A stretch of DNA of 33,861 bases from Oscillospiraceae bacterium (GTDB taxonomy: Bacteria; Bacillota; Clostridia; Oscillospirales; Oscillospiraceae). The position numbers and the translations under genes were made by a program. Shown in pieces: positions 8,267 to 15,505 of this stretch. The notes below the pieces were generated by a model that did no database searches, was not told the DNA's origin, and saw nothing but the letters and a program-made list of their open reading frames with translations. How positions within the stretch are numbered: position 1 is the first letter of the stretch; every line of letters starts with the position of its first letter. The stretch covers positions 1-33,861 of the forward strand of contig JAFWTG010000053.1 of assembly GCA_017519005.1 (NCBI GenBank), in the 5' to 3' direction.

Positions 8267-8965
8267 ATGGACGTTCAGATTTTGCAGCTCATCGAGGGCG
8301 CGAAGCGGGCCGAGGGCCTGACCGTGGTGATCGACGTGCTGCGGGCCTTTTCCCTGGAGTGCTTCCTGGCCCACTGGGGCGCGGCGGAGCTGCGGCCCGT
8401 GGGCGCGCTGGAGGCGGCCTTCGCCTGGCGGGAGCGGGACCCCGCCGCCCTGCTGGTGGGGGAACGGGGCGGGGCCAAATGCGAGGGCTTCGACTTCGGC
8501 AACAGCCCCTCCGGCATCCCGCCGGAGGCCGTCCGGGGCCGGCGGATCATCCATACCACCAGCGCCGGGACCCAGGGCGTCGCCAACGCCGTCCGGGCCG
8601 ATGAGATCGTCACCGGCAGCCTGGTAAACGCCGCGGCGGTGGCCGCCTATATCCGGAGGCGGGACCCGGAGCGGGTCAGCCTGGTCTGCATGGGCAACGC
8701 CGGCGTCCGGGAGGCCCCCGAGGACCTTCTCTGCGCGGCGTATATCCGCTCGCTGCTGCTGGGGGAGCCCATCCCGGACCTGGAGGCGCGGATCCGGGAC
8801 CTGCGTTGGCACGGAGGCGAGCACTTCTTCAACCCGGACACCCAGCAGATCTACCCGGAGCCGGACTTCTGGCTCTGCACGAAGCGGGATCAGTTTCCCT
8901 TCGTGCTCCGCGCCCGCCGGGACGATCTGGGTCTGTATATGGAGAAGGTGGACTGCAAATCGTAA
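8267..8965 (+). CDS. comB: 2-phosphosulfolactate phosphatase family protein (ComB-like)
   Basis: A 232-aa protein of the ComB family, whose archetype removes phosphate from 2-phosphosulfolactate in coenzyme M biosynthesis. Family signatures are VVIDVLRAFS near the N-terminus, LLVGERGGAKCEGFDFGNSP in the centre, IIHTTSAGTQGV, and CMGNAGVREAPEDLLCAAYI in the C-terminal half. The RBS GGAG lies 7 nt before the ATG. No other coenzyme M or sulfolactate gene is nearby and Clostridia are not known to make coenzyme M, so the true substrate is uncertain. It is followed by a palindromic repeat and then ybaK. Confidence 0.88.
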   Translation: MDVQILQLIEGAKRAEGLTVVIDVLRAFSLECFLAHWGAAELRPVGALEAAFAWRERDPAALLVGERGGAKCEGFDFGNSPSGIPPEAVRGRRIIHTTSAGTQGVANAVRADEIVTGSLVNAAAVAAYIRRRDPERVSLVCMGNAGVREAPEDLLCAAYIRSLLLGEPIPDLEARIRDLRWHGGEHFFNPDTQQIYPEPDFWLCTKRDQFPFVLRARRDDLGLYMEKVDCKS

Positions 8966-8987
8966 GCAGATACGTGAGCAAATATGC

Positions 8988-9062
8988 GTAGGGCGGCCTG
9001 ACCTCAGGCCGCCGCGATAACCGCCAGCGTGTCGGCGGCGGCCAGGGGTCTGGCCGCCCTAC
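8988..9062. repeat. Inverted-repeat element between comB and ybaK
   Basis: GTAGGGCGGCCTGACC (8988-9003) is mirrored by GGTCTGGCCGCCCTAC (9047-9062) with one mismatch, enclosing smaller GC-rich hairpins. It resembles the GTAGGG-starting elements at 21001 and inside dprA. It could fold at the RNA level as a terminator or processing site for comB. Confidence 0.7.
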
Positions 9063-9086
9063 GGCGCTCTATCGGAGGGAGGCACT

Positions 9087-9563
9087 ATGAAGAAGCCCGA
9101 AAAAACCAACGTCATGCGCCTGCTGGACCAGCAGGGACTCCCCTACGCCGTCCACGATTACAGTCACACCGACGCCCTCAGCGGCGCGGAGGTGGCGGCG
9201 GTGCTGGGCCAGGACCCGGAGCGGGTCTTCAAAACCCTGGTGACCGTGGGCCGCTCGGGGCAGCACTACGTCTTCGTGATCCCCGTGCTGCAGGAGCTGA
9301 ATCTGCGGCTGGCCGCCGCGGCGGCGGGGGAAAAGAGCATCGAGATGGTGAAGTCCAAAGAGCTGCTGCCCCTGACGGGCTATATTCACGGAGGCTGCTC
9401 CCCCATCGGCATGAAGAAGCGCTTCCCCACCTTCCTGGAGGAAAGCGCCGTGTTATACGATACCATTCTGTTCAGCGCGGGGAAGATCGGCTGGCAGGTG
9501 GAGCTCAGCCCCGACGCGCTGGCCCGGCTCGTCCCCTGTCAATACGCGGAGCTCTGCGACTGA
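9087..9563 (+). CDS. ybaK: Cys-tRNA(Pro)/Cys-tRNA(Cys) deacylase, YbaK/EbsC family
   Basis: A trans-editing enzyme that hydrolyses Cys mischarged on tRNA(Pro). The 158-aa product has the normal length and the family signatures DPERVFKTLVTVG, the central VIPVLQELNLRLAA and GYIHGGCSPIGMKKRFPT, where the last loop forms the editing pocket. A GGAGGGAGG ribosome binding site precedes the ATG. It follows comB in the same direction after a palindromic repeat. glgA downstream has its own promoter. Confidence 0.93.
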   Translation: MKKPEKTNVMRLLDQQGLPYAVHDYSHTDALSGAEVAAVLGQDPERVFKTLVTVGRSGQHYVFVIPVLQELNLRLAAAAAGEKSIEMVKSKELLPLTGYIHGGCSPIGMKKRFPTFLEESAVLYDTILFSAGKIGWQVELSPDALARLVPCQYAELCD

Positions 9564-9634
9564 ACGAAGCGCGGCGGCAACTGGCCTCCGCGGCCGTATT
9601 CGCCGCAACTTGCGCCCCTCCCGGGCCGGCGGAC

Positions 9635-9663
9635 TTGACAAATCCGCGGCAGATGGGTATAAT
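9635..9663 (+). promoter_or_regulatory. Consensus SigA promoter of glgA
   Basis: A perfect TTGACA (9635-9640) and a perfect TATAAT (9658-9663) are separated by the ideal 17 nt. This is the best promoter in the window and implies strong constitutive initiation of glgA about 27 nt before its start codon. Confidence 0.9.
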
Positions 9664-9696
9664 GGGGCAAAGTCATCCACAAGGAGGAACTGACAA

Positions 9697-11634
9697 ATGC
9701 CAAGAAAGAAAACCGAGATCAACCCGGAAGAAATCATAAAAGAAGAACCCAAGCCCGCCGAGACGCAGGCCCCCGAGCAGGCGGCTGAAAAGCCCGCCGC
9801 GGAGAAGAAGCCCGCGGCCCGCAAGCTCCGCGCCAAGAAGGCCGCTCCCGCAGAAGAGAAGGCCGCGCCCGCGGAGCCTGTCGCGGAGAAGAAGCCCGCG
9901 GCCCGCAAGCCCCGCGCCAAGAAGGCCGCTCCCGCCGAGGAGAAGGCTGCTCCCGCCGAGGAGAAGGCCGCGCCTGCGGAGCCTGTCGCGGAGAAGAAGC
10001 CCGCGGCCCGCAAGCCCCGCGCCAAGAAGGCCGCTCCCGCTGAGGAGGCCGCTCCCGTCGTGGAGGCCGCTCCCGTCGTGGAGGCCGCTCCCGTCGTCGA
10101 GGCCGCTCCCGTTGAGGAAGCCGCTCCCGTTGAGGAAGCTGCTCCCGTTGAGGAGGCTGCTCCCGTCGTGGAGCTGCCCCAGCCCCGCCGCAGCGTGGCC
10201 TTCATCGGCTCTGAGTGCTATCCCTTCGTGAAGACCGGCGGCCTGGGCGACGTAATGTACGCCCTGCCCCGCGCCCTGGCGAAGCTGAACTGCGACGTGA
10301 AGGTGATCCTGCCCCGCTATCGCTGCATCCCCCAGAAGTGGCAGGAGAAGATGGTCTACCGCGGCTCCTTCATGATGGACCTCTGCTCCGACGGCCGCAG
10401 CTTCTACGTGGGCATCATGGAGTACGTGTGGGACGGCGTGGTCTACGACTTCATCGACAACGATGAGTTCTTCTCCTACGGCAATCCCTACACGAACCTG
10501 ATCGACGATATCCCCCGCTTCTGCTACTTCGGCAAGGCCGCACTGGCCGCGCTGAACTATCTGGAATGGGTTCCCGACGTGATCCACTGCCATGACTGGC
10601 AGGCGGGCCTGGTGCCCGTGATGCTGCGGACCTTCTTCGCCGACACCCCGCTGCGGGATACCAAGTCCGTGCTGACCATCCACAACCTCCGCTTCCAGGG
10701 CATCTACAACATCCCCACCGTCAAATACTGGACCAATCTGCCCGACCACGTCTTCAACAAGGACGTGATGACCCAGAACTGGGTGGACGCCAACATGCTC
10801 AAGGGCGGCCTTACCTACTGCGACCGGATCACCACCGTCAGCAACACCTACGCCGGTGAGATCCAGACGGAGTTCTACGGCGACGGCCTGGACGCCCATC
10901 TGCGCTTCCACAGCGGGAAGCTGCGCGGCATCGTCAACGGCATTGACGTGGAGCAGTGGGACAGCCGCAGCGACAAGCTCCTGCCCTTCCCCTACGGCAC
11001 GGACGACGTCTTCGATCAGAAGCGGGCCAATAAGCTGGCTCTGCAGGAGCAGCTCGGCCTGGAGCAGAACGCCGACAAGATGGTGCTGGGCCTGATCTCC
11101 CGGCTCACCGACCAGAAGGGTCTGGACCTGGTGAACGCCATCCTGCCCGCTCTGATCGACGGCAACACCCAGGTGGTGATTCTCGGCACCGGCGACGCCC
11201 GCTATGAGGACAGCTTCCGCTGGTACGAGAACAACTACAAGGGCAGCGTCTGCTCCTATATCGCCTACGACGAGGCCCTGGCCCACCGGATCTACGCGGG
11301 CTCCGACGCCCTGCTGGTGCCCTCCCTCTTCGAGCCCTGCGGCCTGACCCAGCTGATCGCCATGCGCTACGGCACCGTCCCCGTCGTCCGGGAGACCGGC
11401 GGCCTGAAGGACACCGTCCAGCCCTACAACCAGTTCACCAACGAGGGCAACGGCTTCACCTTTGACCGCTACGACGCCGGCCTGCTGCTGGACGCCGTCA
11501 ACCGGGCCAAGACCCTCTACTTCACGAACCGCTGGCGCTGGGACGAGATGGTCCGCCGCAACATGCAGAAGGACGTCTCCTGGGAGAATTCCGCCCGCCA
11601 GTACCGTGCCCTCTATCTGGAGCTGAAGCCCTGA
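9697..11634 (+). CDS. glgA: Glycogen synthase with a histone-H1-like N-terminal extension
   Basis: Transfers glucose from ADP-glucose (or UDP-glucose) to growing alpha-1,4-glucan. The GT5 domain begins near residue 164 (RRSVAFIGSECYPFVKTGGLGD) with the sugar-nucleotide KTGGL motif at Lys179. The C-terminal GT-B half carries GLISRLTDQKGLDL, VVILGTGD and LFEPCGLTQLIAMRYGTVPVV (Glu546). The family is usually ~480 aa; here residues 1-163 are an added low-complexity region. It holds three copies of AEKKPAARKxRAKKAAP followed by seven EAAPVV/EAAPVE units. AAGGAGG 9 nt before the ATG and a perfect promoter show the extension is translated. It may anchor the enzyme to a polyanion; this is inference. 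Confidence 0.94.
   Translation: MPRKKTEINPEEIIKEEPKPAETQAPEQAAEKPAAEKKPAARKLRAKKAAPAEEKAAPAEPVAEKKPAARKPRAKKAAPAEEKAAPAEEKAAPAEPVAEKKPAARKPRAKKAAPAEEAAPVVEAAPVVEAAPVVEAAPVEEAAPVEEAAPVEEAAPVVELPQPRRSVAFIGSECYPFVKTGGLGDVMYALPRALAKLNCDVKVILPRYRCIPQKWQEKMVYRGSFMMDLCSDGRSFYVGIMEYVWDGVVYDFIDNDEFFSYGNPYTNLIDDIPRFCYFGKAALAALNYLEWVPDVIHCHDWQAGLVPVMLRTFFADTPLRDTKSVLTIHNLRFQGIYNIPTVKYWTNLPDHVFNKDVMTQNWVDANMLKGGLTYCDRITTVSNTYAGEIQTEFYGDGLDAHLRFHSGKLRGIVNGIDVEQWDSRSDKLLPFPYGTDDVFDQKRANKLALQEQLGLEQNADKMVLGLISRLTDQKGLDLVNAILPALIDGNTQVVILGTGDARYEDSFRWYENNYKGSVCSYIAYDEALAHRIYAGSDALLVPSLFEPCGLTQLIAMRYGTVPVVRETGGLKDTVQPYNQFTNEGNGFTFDRYDAGLLLDAVNRAKTLYFTNRWRWDEMVRRNMQKDVSWENSARQYRALYLELKP
9799..10170 (+). repeat. 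Tandem coding repeats in the glgA 5' region
   Basis: Copies of GCGGAGAAGAAGCCCGCGG start at 9799, 9883 and 9988 (spacings 84 and 105 nt; the extra 21 nt is a further GAGGAGAAGGC unit). About seven 18-nt GAGGCCGCTCCCGTC-type units follow. The near-identity at DNA level suggests recent expansion by slippage or recombination. Confidence 0.88.
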
Positions 11635-11678
11635 GCCGCGCCGGTCCTGCCGAAAGGACCCGCCGCCGCGCAGACGAA

Positions 11679-11730
11679 AGGCGCTGTCTCAATCCGGCGA
11701 TTTCCCGCCGGACTGAGGCAGCGCCTCTTT
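11679..11730. terminator. Long hairpin terminator between glgA and pth
   Basis: A ~21-bp stem (11679-11699 with 11706-11726, two G-U positions) and a 6-nt loop are followed by CTTT. Flanking CAGACGA/TCGTCTG lengthens the structure. It sits between convergent genes and probably ends both transcripts. Confidence 0.8.
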
Positions 11731-11742
11731 GCGTCGTCTGCG

Positions 11743-12333
11743 CTACAGGCCATTGTATTTGCTCGCCGCGCTCTGCACGCCGTTTCGGATCAGCTCCTGC
11801 GCGGCGGCGGCGGCGTGCTCCAGGGCGGGGGCCAGGGCCTTCTCCTCCTCCGGCGTGAAGCCGGAGAGGACCCAGTCCGCCAGATCGTAGTCGGGGTGGG
11901 GCTTTGCCCCCACGCCGATTTTAATTCGGGGGAAGTCCTGGCTGCCCAGGTGGGAGATCACGGACTTCAGCCCGTTGTGGCCCCCCGCGGAGCCCTCGGC
12001 CCGGACGCGGATCTTCCCCACGGGGAGGGAGATATCGTCCGAGATCACCAGAATATGGGAGATGGGCAGCTTGTAGAACATGGCCGCCAGCTGCACCGCC
12101 TCGCCGGAGTTGTTCATATAGGTCTCCGGCTTCAGCAGCAGGACCCGCTGCCCGGCCAGCTCCGCCGCCCGGGCAAGGCCGCGGAACCTCACCCGGTCGA
12201 TCCGCACGCCGGCTTCCTTCGCCAGCAGCTCCGCCGTCCGCCAGCCCACGTTGTGCCGGGTCCGCTCATACTCCCGCCCCGGATTCCCGAGGCCCACGAT
12301 GAGCCAATCAATGCTTGGTTTGTTGAACAGCAT
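11743..12333 (-). CDS. pth: Peptidyl-tRNA hydrolase
   Basis: Releases peptides from prematurely dropped peptidyl-tRNAs. The 196-aa product matches the family length. Seen: IVGLGNPGREY with the conserved Asn17, RHNVGW with catalytic His27, LLKPETYMNNSG, ISDDISLPVGKIR with the conserved Asp, and GSAGGHNGLKSVISHLG. The ATG at 12333 is chosen over 12339 because AAAAAGGA then stands 6 nt upstream. It is the last gene of the glmU-prs-pth set, a common arrangement in Firmicutes. A large inverted repeat separates it from prs and its left arm abuts the RBS. Confidence 0.96.
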   Translation of the reverse strand: MLFNKPSIDWLIVGLGNPGREYERTRHNVGWRTAELLAKEAGVRIDRVRFRGLARAAELAGQRVLLLKPETYMNNSGEAVQLAAMFYKLPISHILVISDDISLPVGKIRVRAEGSAGGHNGLKSVISHLGSQDFPRIKIGVGAKPHPDYDLADWVLSGFTPEEEKALAPALEHAAAAAQELIRNGVQSAASKYNGL

Positions 12334-12348
12334 ATGCATTCCTTTTTG

Positions 12349-12415
12349 CGCGGGGCGGCGCCTTCGGCGCCCCGCGCGCAATTCGCGCAGAGGGTGTCGA
12401 GGGCGCCGCCCCGCG
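12349..12415. repeat. 14-bp inverted repeat between prs and pth
   Basis: CGCGGGGCGGCGCC (12349-12362) is perfectly complementary to 12402-12415, with a nested GGCGCCTTCGGCGCC hairpin at the left arm. The 17-mer GTCGAGGGCGCCGCCCC (12396-12412) recurs exactly inside dprA (21324-21340). In mRNA the left-arm hairpin would lie directly before the pth Shine-Dalgarno sequence. Confidence 0.8.
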
Positions 12416-12420
12416 GTGTT

Positions 12421-13428
12421 TTATCGGGCGCCGAAGATGCAGTCGGAGATGGAGGTCTCGTCGGCGATGTGCTGGATGCACTTGGCGAAGATGGAGGCCG
12501 TGGAGAGCTGCTTGATCTTGGTGCTGGCATAGTCCTCGGGCAGGGGAATGGTATTGAGCAGGACCAGCTCCTTGATGACGCTGTTCTCGATGCGCTCCCA
12601 GGCCCGGGTGACCTTGCCCGTGGCGGCGTCAACGCGGTTGGAGAGGACGCCGTGGGTGGCGCAGGCGTAGACCTCCTTGGCCCCGCCCACCTCGATCAGC
12701 GCCTTGGCGGCGTTGCAGAGGGAGCCGGCGGTGTCCACGATGTCGTCCAGCATGATGCAGGTCTTGCCCTCCACGTCGCCGATGACGTTCATGACCTCGG
12801 AGACGTTGGCCTGGGGACGGCGCTTGTCCACGATGGCCAGGTCCATCTGGACCTGCTGGGCGAAGTTCCGGGTCCGGGCCACGGAGCCCACGTCGGGCGC
12901 AACCGCCACGAACTCGGCGTGGTCGCAGACGGCGGGATCAAACTTCTTCATATAGTAGTCCACAAACAGAGGGGCGCCGGAGAGATGGTCCAGGGGAATG
13001 TCGAAGAAGCCCTGGATCTGGGCGGCGTGCAGATCCATGGTGAGGATCCGGTCGGCTCCCGCCGCGGTGAGCATATTGGCCACCAGCTTGGCGGTGATGG
13101 GGTCGCGGCCTCTGGCCTTGCGGTCCTGCCGGGCGTAGCCGAAGTAGGGCAGCACGGCGGTGATCCGGCCAGCGGAGGCACGGCGCAGCGCGTCGATGTT
13201 GATCAGCACGGACATCAGGTTGTCGTTGACGGGCTTGCAGGTGGACTGCACGACGAAGCAATCTCTGCCCCGAACCGTCTCGTCCATCCAGACACAGATC
13301 TCGCCGTCGGCAAAGGCGGTGAGCGAGTTGTTGCTGAGCTTCACGCCCAGCTCCCGGCAAATTTCCTCCGCCAGAGGACGGCTGGTTTTTCCGCTGAAAA
13401 TCTTGACGGGTCTTCCGTTTGCGAGCAT
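12421..13428 (-). CDS. prs: Ribose-phosphate pyrophosphokinase
   Basis: Makes PRPP from ribose 5-phosphate and ATP for purine, pyrimidine, NAD, His and Trp synthesis. The 335-aa product is slightly longer than the usual ~315 aa. Seen: FADGEICVWMDETVRGRDCFVVQS, PYFGYARQDRKARGRDPITAK (ATP site), the metal-binding DLHAAQIQGFFDIPLDHL, and the PRPP loop CIMLDDIVDTAGSL. GAGGAG precedes the ATG. It lies between glmU and pth on the same strand, and the long shared run suggests co-transcription from the glmU promoter. Confidence 0.96.
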   Translation of the reverse strand: MLANGRPVKIFSGKTSRPLAEEICRELGVKLSNNSLTAFADGEICVWMDETVRGRDCFVVQSTCKPVNDNLMSVLINIDALRRASAGRITAVLPYFGYARQDRKARGRDPITAKLVANMLTAAGADRILTMDLHAAQIQGFFDIPLDHLSGAPLFVDYYMKKFDPAVCDHAEFVAVAPDVGSVARTRNFAQQVQMDLAIVDKRRPQANVSEVMNVIGDVEGKTCIMLDDIVDTAGSLCNAAKALIEVGGAKEVYACATHGVLSNRVDAATGKVTRAWERIENSVIKELVLLNTIPLPEDYASTKIKQLSTASIFAKCIQHIADETSISDCIFGAR

Positions 13429-13516
13429 AAATTTTTCTCCTCTTCTGTCGCTTGGTTGGTTTCGTTGCGTACCTTCTATGCATCAGCTCCGCGCGGCGGG
13501 GCTCATGTATCGGCGT

Positions 13517-14686
13517 TTACGGCTCGGGCAGCTTGTTCTTCAGCGCCCAGTCCTTTTTGATCTGCCCCCGGGGCCGGCTGATGGCCAGGGCCTGGGGCGG
13601 CACGTCCTCGGTGACCACGGTGCCGGCGGCCACGTAGGCCCCCTGCCCCACGTTCACCGGGGCGACCAGGGTGGAGTTGCAGCCCAGGAAGGCCCCGGCC
13701 TCCACCACGGTGTAGTGCTTTTCCGCCCGGTCGAAGTTGGCGGTGACGGTCCCGCAGCCCACGTTGGCCCCGGCCCCCAGGGCGGCGTCGCCCAGGTAGC
13801 TCAGGTGGGGGACCTTGGCGTCGGCGCCTACGCTGACGTTTTTCAGTTCCACGAAGGCGCCGGCCTTGGAGCGGGCCTCCATGACGGTGCCGGGCCGCAG
13901 ATTGGCGAAGGGGCCCACCTGCAGCTCGTCGCCCAGCCGGGCGCCGGCCACCTTGGACTGCTCCACCACGCAGCCGCGGCCCAGGGTGCTGTCAACGATC
14001 CGGGTGTTGGGGCCGATGACGCAGTCCGGGCCCACGGCGGTTTTCCCCTCCAGCAGGGTGCCGGGCAGGAGCTTCGTGCCCTCCCCCACCGTCACCCCGG
14101 GGGTGACGCAGGTGCTGCCCGGGTCCCAGATCTCCACTCCCATCCGGCTCAGGGCCAGCAGGCGCTCCCGAATCAGCAGCTCCGCGATCCGGGGCAGCTC
14201 CTCCGGGGCGCTCAGGTCAAAAAAGCCGTCCTCGCAGGTGGTGGGCTCTCCGGCCCGGCGCAGGAAGTGGCCGATGGGGGCCGTCTCGTCCAGCGCCGCC
14301 ATCAGCGCCAGCCGGTCCACCATGCAGGCGTTGGCCCGCTCCGGGCCCGCCCGCCGGTGCAGGGGCGCGTAGACCGTCGGTCCCGTCACCACCAGCAGGT
14401 CCCGCTCTCCGTCCTCGGCGGTGGAGAGGAAGACGTGGAGCCGGTCAGCGGGGCTCTCGTCGGAGGCGACGCTCAGCGACGCCCCGGCCGGGAAGCAGCT
14501 CCGTGCCTCCGCCAGCAGGGCCGGGCCGCAGACCAGGAAAAAGCGACTCACGCCGGCCTCCAGCAGGGCCTGGCTCAGCCAGCTCAGCAGCGGCACCCCC
14601 AGGACCCGGTGGAGCATCAGCGGCGTCTCGCTCCCGGTGCGGCAGCGATCGTCCAGCAGAAACAGCACCGCGGATCGCTCTGACAT
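13517..14686 (-). CDS. glmU: GlmU-like protein with degenerate uridyltransferase domain
   Basis: Bifunctional GlmU acetylates glucosamine-1-P and then forms UDP-GlcNAc. This 389-aa version is ~65 residues shorter than usual. The left-handed beta-helix half is intact: Arg264, Lys282, His294 and Tyr297 (HLSYLGDA), Asn317 and Lys323 correspond to the E. coli acetyltransferase residues, with Tyr387 replaced by Phe318. The N-terminal half keeps the outline (VLFLL...PLMLH, LLSWLSQALLEAG) but lacks the LxxGxGTxM motif, the Lys of PKVLH, the GTG loop and the metal-binding Asp. I therefore infer a monofunctional acetyltransferase. A clean RBS and the conserved glmU-prs-pth order argue against a decaying pseudogene. 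Confidence 0.87.
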   Translation of the reverse strand: MSERSAVLFLLDDRCRTGSETPLMLHRVLGVPLLSWLSQALLEAGVSRFFLVCGPALLAEARSCFPAGASLSVASDESPADRLHVFLSTAEDGERDLLVVTGPTVYAPLHRRAGPERANACMVDRLALMAALDETAPIGHFLRRAGEPTTCEDGFFDLSAPEELPRIAELLIRERLLALSRMGVEIWDPGSTCVTPGVTVGEGTKLLPGTLLEGKTAVGPDCVIGPNTRIVDSTLGRGCVVEQSKVAGARLGDELQVGPFANLRPGTVMEARSKAGAFVELKNVSVGADAKVPHLSYLGDAALGAGANVGCGTVTANFDRAEKHYTVVEAGAFLGCNSTLVAPVNVGQGAYVAAGTVVTEDVPPQALAISRPRGQIKKDWALKNKLPEP

Positions 14687-14719
14687 GGCCGCACCTCCTT
14701 CTCAAATCGGGCAGGCAAA

Positions 14720-14783
14720 AGAAAGTCCGTTATCCTACAGACTGCATTGTTTTCACTGCGGCCTATATTATAACAGACTTTCT
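14720..14783. repeat. Inverted repeat in the glmU-rnc gap
   Basis: AGAAAGTCCGTTAT (14720-14733) is mirrored by ATAACAGACTTTCT (14770-14783) with one mismatch and 36 nt between. The right arm overlaps the predicted glmU -10. It could be a looping operator or a leader structure. Confidence 0.65.
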
Positions 14784-14795
14784 CCGATTTGTACA
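14767..14795 (-). promoter_or_regulatory. Predicted SigA promoter of glmU-prs-pth
   Basis: On the minus strand TGTACA (14790-14795) and a perfect TATAAT (14767-14772) are 17 nt apart in an AT-rich gap, about 80 nt upstream of the glmU ATG. Confidence 0.62.
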
Positions 14796-14821
14796 TAGTA
14801 TTTCCGAAAATAGTTTTGCTT

Positions 14822-15505
14822 TTACAGGGTTCCCGGGTAGAGCCGCTCCACGGCCTGGCGGGCGGCGGCCTGCTCGGCCCGCTTTTTGCTGGAGCCGCTG
14901 CCGGTCCCCACGGGGCTGCCGTTCAGCAGCACCCGGACGGAAAATTCCTTGTCGTGGTCCGGGCCGCTCTCGCCCAGCAGCTCGTAGCTCAGGACCTGGT
15001 TCTTCTTCTGCTGGACCAGCTCCTGGAGCATGGTCTTGTAGTCGGCGTTCAGCTTGACCCGGGCCTTCACGTCCACCAGCACGAAATCGTAGATGAAGCG
15101 CCTGGCCGCACTCAGGCCGCCGTCCAGGTAGATGGCGGCGATGACCGCCTCCACCACGTCGGCGATGATGGAGACCCGCTGACGGCCGCCGCCTGCCTCC
15201 TCGCCCTTGCCCAGACGCAGGTACTCGCCCAGCTTCAGTTTTTTGGCCGTCTCGGCCAGGCTGGCCTCGCAGACCAGCTCGGCCCGGAGCTTGGTCAGCT
15301 CCCCCTCGTGGAGGTCGGGGAAGGCGCCGATCAGGTAGTCCGCCGCGGTGAAGCCCAGGATGGAGTCCCCCAGGAATTCCAGGCGCTCGTAGCTCCTGAG
15401 GCCGTCCTTATAGACCTCGTTGGCGTAGGAGGTGTGGGTCAGAGCCGTCTCCAGCAGGGAGAGGTCCCGGAAGGTATAGCCGATGGTTTTCTGGAGCTCG
15501 CGCAT
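14822..15505 (-). CDS. rnc: Ribonuclease III
   Basis: Double-strand-specific endoribonuclease for rRNA processing and mRNA turnover. The 227-aa product is of normal length. The signature ERLEFLGDSILG (residues ~40-51) and the metal-binding segment IIADVVEAVIAAIYLDGG form the catalytic domain; the C-terminal double-stranded-RNA-binding domain reads YKTMLQELVQ...GSGSSKKRAEQAAARQAVERL. Its ATG overlaps the plsX stop by one base (TGATG), with GGGAGG inside plsX as RBS, so the two are probably translationally coupled. In many Firmicutes acpP lies between plsX and rnc; here it is missing. Confidence 0.97.
   Translation of the reverse strand: MRELQKTIGYTFRDLSLLETALTHTSYANEVYKDGLRSYERLEFLGDSILGFTAADYLIGAFPDLHEGELTKLRAELVCEASLAETAKKLKLGEYLRLGKGEEAGGGRQRVSIIADVVEAVIAAIYLDGGLSAARRFIYDFVLVDVKARVKLNADYKTMLQELVQQKKNQVLSYELLGESGPDHDKEFSVRVLLNGSPVGTGSGSSKKRAEQAAARQAVERLYPGTL

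Noticed and set aside
9697-10185. The basic repeat region as a separate histone-like gene upstream of glgA
   Set aside because: No stop codon or internal RBS separates it from the GT5 domain, and no in-frame ATG is placed near residue 160.
13517-14686. GlmU as a frameshifted or truncated pseudogene
   Set aside because: One continuous frame runs from a good RBS to a normal C-terminal end; the acetyltransferase residues are conserved, and hydrophobic spacing of the N-domain is kept. Loss is confined to catalytic motifs.
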